NCBI GenBank assembly: GCA_964195005.1
Contig: CAXMOO010000059.1
Span: 1-38,085, forward strand
Reading direction: 5' to 3'
DNA length: 38,085 bases
Source: JAUXLW01 sp964195005
GTDB lineage: Bacteria; Actinomycetota; Acidimicrobiia; Spongiisociales; SHLN01
Shown one piece after another: positions 1 to 8,951 of this stretch. The first letter of the stretch is position 1, and each line of letters opens with the position of its first letter. The notes under the pieces are model-generated. The model was not told the DNA's origin. It saw only the letters and a program-made list of their open reading frames with translations, and searched no databases. The position numbers and the translations under genes are program-made.

Positions 1-784
1 GTCGGTACATGCCGGGAGTGCGCTCACCGTTGCAGTTCCAGTCTCCGGTGACGGCGATGTCACCCGGGTTCCCGTAGTAGAACTGATTGGCAGGCCCGAC
101 CAGTGAGGCCATGTGATGGAACTCTGAGGAATTGGTCACAAGGGCCACTCCGTCGCATGCGCTTCCTCCAAAGCAAGGATCAACCGGCGGCGGCGAGAGA
201 GCTGCATTCAGGTGGGGGTAGGAGTTCACCGGCCCGATGCCGGGAGCGTGCAGTTCGCGGTGAAGGTGAGAGTCTGCCCATTCGGCGTTCCCCGAGTTAC
301 CCACCCAGCCGATCATTTCACCGGCCTGAACGAAAGTCCCGTTCTCGATGCCGTCGGCGATGCCCCATCCGGCGCCGTCGTCCGTGCCCGGGGTGTCGTT
401 GTTGAGGTGGATATACATGCTCGACCAGCCGTCGGTGTGGTTGACCTGCAGTGCGCAGCACGAGCTGGAGATCCATCCGACGTATCCGTCGGCGACTGCC
501 AGCACCGGAACCATCTTGTCGGCCATCATGTCGGTTCCCTCATGGACCCGGCCCCCGGATCGAGGGGCATGCCACGTGTCGGTGTAGTGGTTGTCACCGG
601 CGAGCGGGAAGACCATCGGATAGATACCGTTAACAGCCGGTGCCGGGTAGGTCGAGGGGTCGGGATCCGAGCCGTCGTGGTCGGCGAGCACCGGCGCCAC
701 GCCCAGGGTGGTGGAAACCAGCAGCGTCGAGACCAGCAGCGTCAAGAACGGCACAGCGCGAAACACGGGGCGGACCTTACGCAT
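1..784 (-). CDS. Secreted M23-family metallopeptidase, partial (runs off the left edge)
   Basis: Reading the minus strand from the ATG at 784 gives 261 codons without a stop, so the gene continues beyond the window. The N-terminus is a signal peptide: basic start (MRKVR), then a hydrophobic Leu/Val/Ser/Thr-rich stretch ending near VLA-DHDG. The next region is a LytM/M23 peptidase domain: zinc ligands in HEGTD (about residue 81) and in the HLHRELH motif (about residue 173), separated by a typical segment containing DGYVGWI and YIHL. This family cleaves peptidoglycan cross-bridges outside the membrane. After a Pro-rich linker the visible end carries FYYGNPGDIAVTGDWNCNG, which resembles a repeat of the VCBS/FG-GAP kind, so a C-terminal beta-propeller or wall-binding part may lie outside the window. 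It is divergent from the hydrolase gene, 62 bases away. Confidence 0.85.
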   Translation of the reverse strand, partial: MRKVRPVFRAVPFLTLLVSTLLVSTTLGVAPVLADHDGSDPDPSTYPAPAVNGIYPMVFPLAGDNHYTDTWHAPRSGGRVHEGTDMMADKMVPVLAVADGYVGWISSSCCALQVNHTDGWSSMYIHLNNDTPGTDDGAGWGIADGIENGTFVQAGEMIGWVGNSGNAEWADSHLHRELHAPGIGPVNSYPHLNAALSPPPVDPCFGGSACDGVALVTNSSEFHHMASLVGPANQFYYGNPGDIAVTGDWNCNGERTPGMYR

Positions 785-846
785 AGTGGTCAGGTCGGTC
801 AATAGCCCGAATTCTTTAGAGCACAGCGGGCTCCTAGCCTGGCCGC

Positions 847-1626
847 ATGCCGATGGTCACCATCAATGGACGGGAGCTGCACTTCGCACGCGAGGGGAAC
901 GGCCCGATTGCCGTCTTGATCCATGGATACCCGCTGGACCACACCATGTGGCTCGATCAGCTTTCCGGGCTGTCGGGTGTTAGGACGACCGTCGCTCTGG
1001 ACCTTCCTGGCTACGGGATGTCGGAGCGCGTCACGGGCCAGCCGTTGACCATGCATCAGCTGGCCGACGATGTTGCCGGCCTGATCCGTGAGCTGGGGGA
1101 GTCTTCGGCCGACGTTGTCGGGCTGTCCATGGGCGGATATGTCGCGCTGGCCCTATGGGAGCGTCATCAGGAGGTTGTGCGGACCCTCGTGCTGGCAAAC
1201 ACGAGGGCGGCGGCTGAGTCTGAGGAGGGCCGTGCCGGCCGCGAGGCCCAGGCAGTCGCAGTGGTCGGCGAGGGGAGGGCTGAGCTTGCGGCCCGGCTGG
1301 TGGACGCATTGCTCAGTCCCGGCGCCGAACTGGTGGCCAAAGCCCGCCTCCGCACGATGGTTGAGTCCACCCCGGTCGAGACTATCGTCGCTTCGCTGCG
1401 AGGCATGGCCGAAAGATCAGACCGGACTGAGCTTCTCGGGTCCATAACCGTTCCGACGCTGGCTATCGCCGGCGAGGAGGATGGACTGATCCCACCGCTG
1501 GATATGCACGAGCTATCGGCGGCGATTTCTGGCTCAAAGTTCCTGGTCGTCCCGGGCGCCGGTCACCTGCCGCCGATCGAGCGCCCCGCGGCGTTTACGG
1601 AGGCTCTCCTCAACTTCTGGAGTTGA
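847..1626 (+). CDS. Alpha/beta-fold hydrolase
   Basis: A 259-residue single-domain alpha/beta hydrolase of normal length. The oxyanion HG motif is in IHGYPLDHTMW (about 26-35), the nucleophile elbow is GLSMGG with Ser94, and the acid is most likely Asp212 in EEDGLIPP. His240 in PGAGHLPPIERP completes the triad. The spacing matches the 3-oxoadipate enol-lactonase/esterase branch, but the substrate cannot be read from sequence. ATG at 847 and ATG at 853 are both possible starts; no clear Shine-Dalgarno sequence precedes either. Its 3' end overlaps the convergent transporter gene by 93 bases. No signal peptide, so cytoplasmic. Confidence 0.9.
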   Translation: MPMVTINGRELHFAREGNGPIAVLIHGYPLDHTMWLDQLSGLSGVRTTVALDLPGYGMSERVTGQPLTMHQLADDVAGLIRELGESSADVVGLSMGGYVALALWERHQEVVRTLVLANTRAAAESEEGRAGREAQAVAVVGEGRAELAARLVDALLSPGAELVAKARLRTMVESTPVETIVASLRGMAERSDRTELLGSITVPTLAIAGEEDGLIPPLDMHELSAAISGSKFLVVPGAGHLPPIERPAAFTEALLNFWS

Positions 1627-3648
1627 CTCCGGCCGGCCATAGTTGGCAAGCCCACCCTCAACATGGCGCGGATAGCTGAGGGCAGTGATGTCCTGATGCC
1701 GAGCTGCTGCCATGCCGGCTGCCACGTTCACACGGCTCAGCAACAAGCCACCGCCGACGAACAGCACGGCCAGGCTGGCCACGGCCGGGCGGCTACTGTC
1801 GAAAAGGGCTACCGCGCCGCCAAATAACAAGGGACCGATGACGGCGCCGAAGCGGGCGACAGCGGTGAAGAAGCCGAAGAACTCACCGCTCTGCGAGGCC
1901 GGTGCCAGGTTGGAGTACAAGCTGCGGCTGAGGGCTTGGCTCCCACCTTGCACGATTGCCACCGCCCAGGCCAGGAACCAGAACTCGATGACGGTATCCA
2001 GGAAATAGCCCCAGATGACTATCCCGGTGTAAACGACCAGCATCATCAGGATGCTGCGCTTGGTATCCATCGCGGCAGCGACCGAGTTGAGTTTTCGACC
2101 AAAGGCCAGGGCGATGAAGCCGGAGACGCCGAGGACCCCACCAAGCAGAGCCAGAATCAACCCGAGGTCCGAGGTGCGCAGCGGCTCGAGAACTTCGAAC
2201 TCGCCGAGCGATATGACGTTCCCTAGAGAGTCCGGGTGGGCCCGGGTCGTCGCTACCAGCGACAAGGTGTGGAGCCCTTCGGTGTCTGCTTTGAACGTCT
2301 CCGGCACCCCGAAGCGAACCGTAGGCCGATAGGCGTCGATCGTGGCGGCCTCGCCGTCTTTGAGGAATGGCCTGCCGTCCATGAGCACGTCCCAGATGCC
2401 ATGGGCGGCACCCTCCGAGTGGATGATCTTGATGCGCTGTCCGTTGAACGGGATGTCGAGCCTGGCACCGGCAGCACCGGCCAGGACATAGTCCGATCCG
2501 GCTCCAGACGGCAGCTCGTCGGGGGTCAGAGTTTGCCACTGGCCGGTGAAAACTATTCCTTCTGCGGTTGACTCATACTCACCTTCGCCCAGAAACTCGT
2601 CGACCGCCGGGTAGGCCGGATCGAGCCTACCCACGGTGTCTCGATCGAGGGTATAGGCAGCGGCGATACCCACGGCCGGCACCGCGATCACATTCACTAC
2701 CAGGAGGGTCACGATGGTGCCCCGCCACACAGAAGCCCTGTTGGTGCTCGAACCGAACATGAGAGTGAAGGGCACCCCCACGAATTGCACCAGGATCAGC
2801 GCGCCCACCAGTTCCACGGTTCCGAATCCGAGCTCGGCGCCGTAGACCACGGCGAGAGCGATAACCGTGCCGATGCCATTGCCGTAAAGGAGAAAAGCGA
2901 ACAGGAACTTCACCAACTCCTTGTAGCTCCGCACATTGCGGCTGGTGGTGCCGAGCCGCTTGAAGCTGGTTCTCAGCACCGATGAGCCCTTAGCGAGCTT
3001 GGCCGTGGCGGCAGGCGGCTCAGGGAGCCGACGCAGTATCGGAAGCGAGAACAATGCCCACCAGACGGCAACAAGAACAAAGGATGCTCGGACTCCCTGG
3101 TTGTCGTCGTTTGGCAGCAGGACGATCAATGCCACCGCCCCAACGAGGACAATCCCTCCGCCCAGATAGCCGAGGGCGTAGCCCCGTGCAGACACTCTGT
3201 CCCGATCATCTTCGATCGCCGCATGAGGGAGCAAGCTGTCGTAGAAGACGTTGGCGAGGCCGAAACCAACCCGGCCGACAACGAATAGCGCCGCAGCCAG
3301 AAGCCAGTCACCGGTGCTTACCAGAAAGAGCATTCCTGTTGCCGTCGCCCCGACGATCGTGAATACGGCAAGGAGGTACTTCTTGCCGCGCATGATGTCG
3401 CTCATGGTTCCCAGGACCGGAGCCAGCACGGCCACGATTAGCAGGCTGATGGCGACAATGATGGCCCAATAGGTGGCAGCTGTGGATGGGCTGTCCAGGC
3501 TGGTCCCGGCGACTTCAACAAAATAGGTGGGGAGAATCGCCGCCAGAACAACGACGGCGAAAGCCGAATTAGCCCAGTCGTATAACGACCACGCCCTTAC
3601 TCGCCTACGGTATTCGGCTCGACTGAGCCCTGCCGTCTTCCGCCCCAA
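1534..3648 (-). CDS. UMF1-type MFS transporter with inserted extracellular beta-sandwich domain (copy 1)
   Basis: A 704-residue major facilitator of the UMF1 (Atg22-like) group, recognised by YDWANSAF in TM1 and by GGSQALSRS plus GEFFGFF in the C-terminal half. Usual UMF1 proteins are roughly 420-480 residues. The excess here is a block after TM8 made of one extra TM, about 130-150 soluble residues, and another extra TM before the usual TM9. By MFS topology the soluble part lies outside the cell. It contains FTGQW, a FNG strand, a VLMDG turn and a G-x-HTLSL strand, the pattern of carbohydrate-binding-like jelly-roll modules. The start is TTG, with GGAGG four bases upstream and an in-frame stop shortly before it. 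A tandem paralogue lies just upstream. Substrate unknown. Confidence 0.88.
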   Translation of the reverse strand: MGRKTAGLSRAEYRRRVRAWSLYDWANSAFAVVVLAAILPTYFVEVAGTSLDSPSTAATYWAIIVAISLLIVAVLAPVLGTMSDIMRGKKYLLAVFTIVGATATGMLFLVSTGDWLLAAALFVVGRVGFGLANVFYDSLLPHAAIEDDRDRVSARGYALGYLGGGIVLVGAVALIVLLPNDDNQGVRASFVLVAVWWALFSLPILRRLPEPPAATAKLAKGSSVLRTSFKRLGTTSRNVRSYKELVKFLFAFLLYGNGIGTVIALAVVYGAELGFGTVELVGALILVQFVGVPFTLMFGSSTNRASVWRGTIVTLLVVNVIAVPAVGIAAAYTLDRDTVGRLDPAYPAVDEFLGEGEYESTAEGIVFTGQWQTLTPDELPSGAGSDYVLAGAAGARLDIPFNGQRIKIIHSEGAAHGIWDVLMDGRPFLKDGEAATIDAYRPTVRFGVPETFKADTEGLHTLSLVATTRAHPDSLGNVISLGEFEVLEPLRTSDLGLILALLGGVLGVSGFIALAFGRKLNSVAAAMDTKRSILMMLVVYTGIVIWGYFLDTVIEFWFLAWAVAIVQGGSQALSRSLYSNLAPASQSGEFFGFFTAVARFGAVIGPLLFGGAVALFDSSRPAVASLAVLFVGGGLLLSRVNVAAGMAAARHQDITALSYPRHVEGGLANYGRPESTPEVEESLRKRRGALDRRQVTGARDDQEL

Positions 3649-3765
3649 CTTGCCTCCGGCGGCCAGGTTAGTTGGTCACGTTCCGTGGCCCCCATCAGTC
3701 GGCAAGTTATTTTCGCGATGCCTTCTGCTCTTCGGCACACGGCTCCTGCGGAGGTGAGTGCTCGC

Positions 3766-5799
3766 CTAGTCGTCGAGTGTGCCGGCGTCCATCGCGGCGG
3801 CGATCCGCTTCCCCTCTTCGACGTCGACGCTTCTGAGGAGCAACCCTCCTGCTATGAAGAACACGACGATAAATAGGACCGCCGGTCGGCTTGATCCGAA
3901 GATTTGCACGGCGGCAAAGAAAATCAGCGGGCCCACCAGGGCGGAGAACTTGGACATGATCGAGAAGACGCCGAAGAACTCGCCGCTTTGTGATGTGGGA
4001 GACATCGCGGCGTACATGCTCCGGCTAAGCGCCTGGCTCCCACCCTGAACTATGGCGACCATGAAGGCCAGGAACCAGAATTCGACCACGATGTTGAGGA
4101 AGAAGCCCCAAACCGCAATGACCACGTAGGCGAGGAGAGATAGGAGGATCGTGCGCTTGGTGTCGAAGCGTTTGACGGCGCCGGCGAGGAGCCTTCGTCC
4201 CGGCCCGAACGCAAAGGCCAGTCCGATGACCTGGACGAGCCCCAGCAAGCCGAGGATCGTAGCCAGGTTCGAGGTGCGGGTGGGGTCGAGGACTTCGAAT
4301 CCTCCTATTCGCATCGTCTCGCCATCCCGGTCGGTGTCGAAGTTTCTGAGCCCGAAGATCTGGACGAAATGTTCTCCCGGTTCGCCCACATCGATGAGGG
4401 CTCGCTCTTCGTGCCTCTCCGCCCGGTTGTAGCCGTCGATGGTGAGGCCGTCTTCTCCGGTATCAGCCTCCGGGTCCGGGCTAAAGCCGTCGATGGTGAA
4501 GCCTTCGATCCCCAGCGGGCTCTCGCCGTCAATGCGTATCAAATGGGTTCCCCCGTCGGGGCCCGTTCCGTAGATGATCTCGACCTCACGGCCGTTGAAC
4601 GCAAAGGTGAGCCACCCACCCGTACCCTCATAGACGACGTAGTCCCGGCGGGCACCAGCCCCGATGTCATCCTCGGACCCCTGGACCGAGGGCCGGAGAT
4701 TTAGCAGCTCAATCTGTTCGATCCCGTATTCCCCTTCCCCAACGAAGCCGCCCTGGGTTGTGAATTCCGGACCGGGACGACCCACGGTTTCGTCATTGAG
4801 AACCCTGGCGCCGACAACACCCACTAGTGGCAGTGCCACCAGGTTGAACAGGACGAAGGCCAAAAAGGCCGACCGTCGGGGCTCCGTCGGGTCGGGGATT
4901 CGGCCGAAAATCAAAGCGAAGGGGATTCCGGCAAACTGGACGAGCAGGAGCGCCAGGATCAGCTCTTTAGCGCCGAAGCCAAGCTCGGCCCCGTAGATAG
5001 CGGCCACCCCGATGATCGTGCCGATGCCGTCGCTATATATGAGGAAGGCCACCAGGAACCGGAGGAGTTGCCGGTAGCGGCGAAGATGGGCGAACGTGTC
5101 CTTGAGTCGGTCGATGGACACGGAAATGAGGGTCTGACCCTCGGTCAACTCGACCGAATCCGCCGGCGGCTCCGGCACCCGGCGCAGCAGCGGGATAGAG
5201 AAGACTGCCCACCACAGGGCAACGCTCAGGAAAGACAGCCTGGCTCCACCCTCAGGACCAATTATGAAGATCATCGCCGCATTGATGGCGAGGAGGATCC
5301 CCCCACCGAGGTAACCGAAGGCATAGCCGCGGGTCGACACGACATCCTGATCCTCCTGGCGAGCGACGTGAGGAAGAAGGGCGTCGTAGAAGACGTTGGC
5401 CGCTCCGAATCCAACCCTTCCGATGATGAACAGGATCGATGCGAGCAACCAATCTCCCGAACCGACCAGCACCAGCAGCCCGGTGGCGACCACCCCGACG
5501 CCGATTGACACGGAGAGCAGCTTTTTCTTGCCGCGGCGAATATCGGAGATCGTGCCCAGGATGGGGGAGATGATGGCCACTATGAACAGAGCGATGCTGA
5601 GCCCGGCAGTCCAGTAAGCAGTGGCAACCGAAGCGCTTGGCAGCGTGTCTCCGGCCACCTGGCTGTAGTAGATGGGTAAGACGGCGGCGAGGATGGTGGT
5701 GGTGAACGCCGAATTGGCCCAGTCGTAGAGAGTCCAGGCCCTGATTCGGCGCTGATATTCGGCCTCATCTAGGCCTTCATGGGCGGGCTTGAACGGCAC
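3766..5799 (-). CDS. UMF1-type MFS transporter with inserted extracellular beta-sandwich domain (copy 2)
   Basis: A 677-residue paralogue of the downstream transporter with the same architecture. It has YDWANSAF in TM1, GGSQALSRS and GEFFGVF in the C-terminal half, and the same TM-soluble-TM insertion after TM8. The soluble part (about residues 330-470) contains WLTFAFNG, RIDG and GEHFVQIFG-like strands, then GGFEVLDP leading into the next TM; copy 1 has the equivalent FEVLEP. The two copies differ widely in the insert but keep its borders, so the domain was already present before the duplication. The start is GTG at 5799 with no strong ribosome site; the gene is divergent from the sugar dehydrogenase gene 56 bases away. 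117 bases separate it from copy 1 and hold no other gene. Confidence 0.88.
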   Translation of the reverse strand: MPFKPAHEGLDEAEYQRRIRAWTLYDWANSAFTTTILAAVLPIYYSQVAGDTLPSASVATAYWTAGLSIALFIVAIISPILGTISDIRRGKKKLLSVSIGVGVVATGLLVLVGSGDWLLASILFIIGRVGFGAANVFYDALLPHVARQEDQDVVSTRGYAFGYLGGGILLAINAAMIFIIGPEGGARLSFLSVALWWAVFSIPLLRRVPEPPADSVELTEGQTLISVSIDRLKDTFAHLRRYRQLLRFLVAFLIYSDGIGTIIGVAAIYGAELGFGAKELILALLLVQFAGIPFALIFGRIPDPTEPRRSAFLAFVLFNLVALPLVGVVGARVLNDETVGRPGPEFTTQGGFVGEGEYGIEQIELLNLRPSVQGSEDDIGAGARRDYVVYEGTGGWLTFAFNGREVEIIYGTGPDGGTHLIRIDGESPLGIEGFTIDGFSPDPEADTGEDGLTIDGYNRAERHEERALIDVGEPGEHFVQIFGLRNFDTDRDGETMRIGGFEVLDPTRTSNLATILGLLGLVQVIGLAFAFGPGRRLLAGAVKRFDTKRTILLSLLAYVVIAVWGFFLNIVVEFWFLAFMVAIVQGGSQALSRSMYAAMSPTSQSGEFFGVFSIMSKFSALVGPLIFFAAVQIFGSSRPAVLFIVVFFIAGGLLLRSVDVEEGKRIAAAMDAGTLDD

Positions 5800-5855
5800 G
5801 GTGACACCGGAGGCTAGGTGGTCGCATCACCCCCCTCAACCGATAACCTCCCTCT

Positions 5856-7073
5856 ATGCGACGGCTGGTGTGGCTGGCAGTTCTGGCGGCTGCTTGCAGT
5901 AGACCTGAGGCGACCCCTACATCGAAACCTGTGGTGCTTCCATCTACGACGACTACGACCATGCCGGCGCCCGACCCTCCGGCGACGGCGCCACCTTCAA
6001 CCGTTCTTGCGCCGGTGTCTGCCCTCGAGCTGGAGACCGTGGCGTTCGGTTTCGATCAGCTGGTGGCAGTCCGTCTGGACCCTGCGAGTGATGTGTTATT
6101 GGCAGTGGAGCGGCGAGGTGTCATCCATGCCGTGGGTGTGGGAGTGGCCCTCGACCTGTCCGATCGGGTCGGCGCCCGAAACCGGGAGCAGGGCTTGCTC
6201 GGTTTGGCTTTTCATCCTGATGATCCGAATCTGCTCTATGTCAACTACACGGATCGCGGCGGCGACACGGTGGTGTCTGAATTTCGCCGCACGGACGGTA
6301 GTTTCGACGCCGATAGTGAACGGATAGTGCTCCGGGTCGACCAGCCGGCCAGCAACCACAACGGCGGTCATCTCGAGTTTGGGCCAGACGGGATGCTCTA
6401 CATCGGTCTAGGTGATGGCGGAGGGGCCAACGATAACTTCGGCAACGGGCAGGACCCTTCCCGGTTGCTCGGCTCAATGGTGCGAATCGACCCGCGACCG
6501 ACCGACGGCGAGCCATTCCAGGTCCCGGGTGACAACCCATTCTTTGGAGCTGAATTCGCCAGCCCGCTCGTGTGGGCATACGGGCTACGTAACCCGTGGC
6601 GTTACACGTTCGACGGTGGGCTGTTGTACGTCGCCGATGTCGGACAGCGACGCTGGGAGGAGGTGACCGTTGTTTCCCTGAGTGAAGTGAGCCCCGGTAA
6701 TCCTCTCAACTTCGGGTGGTCCGTGCTCGAAGGCACCAGCTGTTTTTCCGGCGGCAGTGATTGTCTCCGAATTGGGCTCCTCGAGCCTGTTGTTGAGTAC
6801 TCCCATGAGGTCGGCTGTTCCATCAGCGGTGGCGTGGTCATGCACGACCCGGCGATCCCCGAGCTCGACGGCTCCTATTTATACGGGGACTTCTGCGGCG
6901 GTTGGGTTCGAGCCCTCCGACTGGACGCTAATCGCGCAGTGGAATCAGACGGGGAGCTGTTCGCGGGAGTCGGCTCGGTTGTCAGCTTCGGTGTCGACGC
7001 CGAAGGGGCGGCACTGGTCGTCACTCTCGAAGGTTCAATCGAGCGCATCATTGCCCTGCGGACCGGGGGGTAA
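5856..7073 (+). CDS. PQQ-dependent sugar dehydrogenase (glucose/sorbosone dehydrogenase family), probable lipoprotein
   Basis: A 405-residue beta-propeller of the soluble glucose/sorbosone dehydrogenase family, which oxidises aldose sugars with PQQ and calcium. Family motifs are EQGLLGLAFHP (about 111-121), NHNGGHLEFGPDG with the expected catalytic His168, GLGDGGGANDNFGNGQDP, and WAYGLRNPWR. The N-terminus is a short signal ending LAAAC-S; Cys14 is a plausible lipidation site although the residue at -3 is Ala rather than Leu. A Pro/Thr/Ser-rich linker follows up to about residue 52. This places the enzyme on the outer face of the membrane, with electrons presumably passed to the respiratory chain. 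The neighbouring transporters with a sugar-binding-like domain are suggestive but on the other strand. Confidence 0.88.
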   Translation: MRRLVWLAVLAAACSRPEATPTSKPVVLPSTTTTTMPAPDPPATAPPSTVLAPVSALELETVAFGFDQLVAVRLDPASDVLLAVERRGVIHAVGVGVALDLSDRVGARNREQGLLGLAFHPDDPNLLYVNYTDRGGDTVVSEFRRTDGSFDADSERIVLRVDQPASNHNGGHLEFGPDGMLYIGLGDGGGANDNFGNGQDPSRLLGSMVRIDPRPTDGEPFQVPGDNPFFGAEFASPLVWAYGLRNPWRYTFDGGLLYVADVGQRRWEEVTVVSLSEVSPGNPLNFGWSVLEGTSCFSGGSDCLRIGLLEPVVEYSHEVGCSISGGVVMHDPAIPELDGSYLYGDFCGGWVRALRLDANRAVESDGELFAGVGSVVSFGVDAEGAALVVTLEGSIERIIALRTGG

Positions 7074-7162
7074 GGGTGGGCTTCGGAGTGAGGATCCCAT
7101 AGAGCCTGCCAATCCGACCCGCACGGCCGGCAAGCTCGTTGCGATCGTTCACCCGAACTATT

Positions 7163-8047
7163 TCAAACTCTGTGCACCAACTCGCCGGCGATGGTCAGGA
7201 TCTCGCCCATCTGCCGACCGGTGGGATAGAGGATGTTTCTGCCCGCGATCAGGCCTCGCACCTGGGGCAGACGCAAACCCTCCTCCCATCGTCTTAAAGT
7301 GAGATCGGGGTTGCGATTCGGATCACCACCCTGCATCAGCGTAGGTAGCGAGCTGGCGCCTAGAGAGCGCTCCAGGTCGCCGATGGGGGGAAGCTGCAGC
7401 CAGGTGTACGCGGAGGTTGCCCCCAGGCCGGAGGCCACAGATACCGCCCGGGCCATCGCCTCCGGATCGGCGGTAGGTTGCGACCTCCCTCCGAGTCGAA
7501 CTGATGGCAGCGGCTCGACTAGTGATATGAGCTGGGATCGTGCCAGCCTGGTGACGTTCTCACCGCAGGCGACGATGGTGGCGTTACTGGCCGGGTCCTT
7601 CATGTCGATTCGCAGAAGCATCTTGCCTCCGTCCAATCTGGAGTCGAGGAGACCCGGGGGGTCGTAACAGTTGAACCGGTCGTCCATCTCCCATGCGGAC
7701 CCGGCCAGGCCACTGCGATTCATCGAGCCGATGACGATCTTGTCGTCGAGGGCACGTAGGAGGAGAAGCTCTTCGATGACATCTGCGGTCGCAATTATTC
7801 CGTCGACGGCCTGGTGGTCCATGGCGACGACAAGACGTCCCAGCAGGTCGCGGCGTGAGGCGAGTGCGGTCGGATTCTCTTCGGTGCCCACCACACCCCG
7901 GGCGGCATGGTCGGCAGCGATCAGGAGCAGCCCGCGGCCTGTATCCATCTGATCTCGAGGTTTACGGGAGCGGGCAGCCTCGGCGACCGCTTCAGGCCGA
8001 CGGGCTCTTGTTTCAATGAGGTCGTCGTACTGTTGATCGCTGAGCAC
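7163..8047 (-). CDS. Cgl0159-family (beta/alpha)8 protein, class I aldolase-like
   Basis: A 294-residue protein resembling the Cgl0159/DeoC-LacD-like TIM-barrel group. Visible elements are RGLLLIAADHAARG near the N-terminus, DGIIATADVIEELLLL, KMLLRIDMKD (candidate Schiff-base lysine region), and a C-terminal GLIAGRNILYP strand of the kind that closes phosphate-binding barrels. Family members occur with sugar or inositol catabolic genes in actinobacteria; the reaction here is not established. GTG start at 8047 with GGGAG seven bases upstream. The 3' end faces the sugar dehydrogenase gene across 89 bases in which I see no gene. Confidence 0.78.
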   Translation of the reverse strand: MLSDQQYDDLIETRARRPEAVAEAARSRKPRDQMDTGRGLLLIAADHAARGVVGTEENPTALASRRDLLGRLVVAMDHQAVDGIIATADVIEELLLLRALDDKIVIGSMNRSGLAGSAWEMDDRFNCYDPPGLLDSRLDGGKMLLRIDMKDPASNATIVACGENVTRLARSQLISLVEPLPSVRLGGRSQPTADPEAMARAVSVASGLGATSAYTWLQLPPIGDLERSLGASSLPTLMQGGDPNRNPDLTLRRWEEGLRLPQVRGLIAGRNILYPTGRQMGEILTIAGELVHRV

Positions 8048-8113
8048 GCATCTACTCCCGTGTCCCTGGTATCACGATAACCGACCCAGACCGCGAAATC
8101 CCAGACTAAGACG

Positions 8114-8914
8114 CTAATCCTCGATTAGCTCGACTTCCACTGCGACTTCATTGGGGACCGGGGTCTCACCCCGGCGCAGGTCGTCGGCCAGGTCGTCGAT
8201 AACAAGCTGCGAATTCTTCCAGCCTTTGACTCGAAAAGCCCACTCCGGCTCCTCATACTCGTAGCGGGTAACGCCAATGACCCACGGCCTGCCGGTGAGC
8301 GTGTTGTAGAGGATCCAGCCTCCAACCAGTAGCCAGAACAGCGCATACTCGGCCAGAAAGATGAGCCCGGGGACTAGCACGAAAACAGTGAGAGCCGCAA
8401 CCGCCGCGATCGCCACCGCGATGAGAATGTAGAGGAGGGCTTTTGCCAGGACGGCCAGGAGGCCGGCTGCACCCGACGCGGCGCCTGCGCCCCCACCACC
8501 ACCGCCGCCTTTGCGAGAGCCCCCGCCGCCGCTCGACGACCGGCGACCCCCACCCCCGCTCGATGAGCGGCTGCCCCCGCCACCGCCAAGACCACCTCCG
8601 GACCGACCGCCGCCCGAGCTTCCCCACGACCCACCACCTCCCCATCTTCCTCCCCAGAAGATCCAGCCGCTTCCCCGATCCCGTCGGGCTAACTCGCGGT
8701 TGTCCCGGTAGGGATTGGGAAGCGGGGGTTGGATGGGGTTGGCTCGCGGCCGGTGGATTTCTGGCTTCAGTGGTGGTTCGAACTCCTGAATTGGCTTGGG
8801 GCGTCGAAATCTGTACCCCAGATACCCCGGGCGCCGAGCCAACCAGTGGCGCGCAACCACCCACCGGATCCCATCCGGGCCCTCGACATATCGCTTCCTG
8901 AATCTGTTCGCCAA
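8114..8914 (-). CDS. Hypothetical membrane protein with a Gly/Ser-rich low-complexity linker
   Basis: A 266-residue protein I do not recognise as a named family. Residues 1-50 are basic and aromatic (RWVVARHW, PGYLGYRFRRP), then a Pro-rich stretch. A low-complexity linker made almost only of Gly, Ser and Arg spans about residues 90-150. Two hydrophobic segments follow (roughly 155-185 and 188-210), then a soluble acidic C-terminus beginning TRYEYEEPEWAFRVKGW. The likely topology is a tail-anchored double-pass protein with both ends in the cytoplasm. The start is TTG at 8914 with only a weak upstream purine stretch. It is divergent from the TPM-like gene with just 37 bases between starts, so the two probably share a regulatory region. 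Confidence 0.7.
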   Translation of the reverse strand: MANRFRKRYVEGPDGIRWVVARHWLARRPGYLGYRFRRPKPIQEFEPPLKPEIHRPRANPIQPPLPNPYRDNRELARRDRGSGWIFWGGRWGGGGSWGSSGGGRSGGGLGGGGGSRSSSGGGGRRSSSGGGGSRKGGGGGGGAGAASGAAGLLAVLAKALLYILIAVAIAAVAALTVFVLVPGLIFLAEYALFWLLVGGWILYNTLTGRPWVIGVTRYEYEEPEWAFRVKGWKNSQLVIDDLADDLRRGETPVPNEVAVEVELIED

Positions 8915-8951
8915 CCCGGACCTATCCTACGGAGACCGTTGAGGGAGACGA

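Noticed and set aside
212..805. Long + strand frames across the M23 peptidase gene
   Set aside because: The opposite strand encodes a clear signal peptide and M23 zinc motifs over the same bases.
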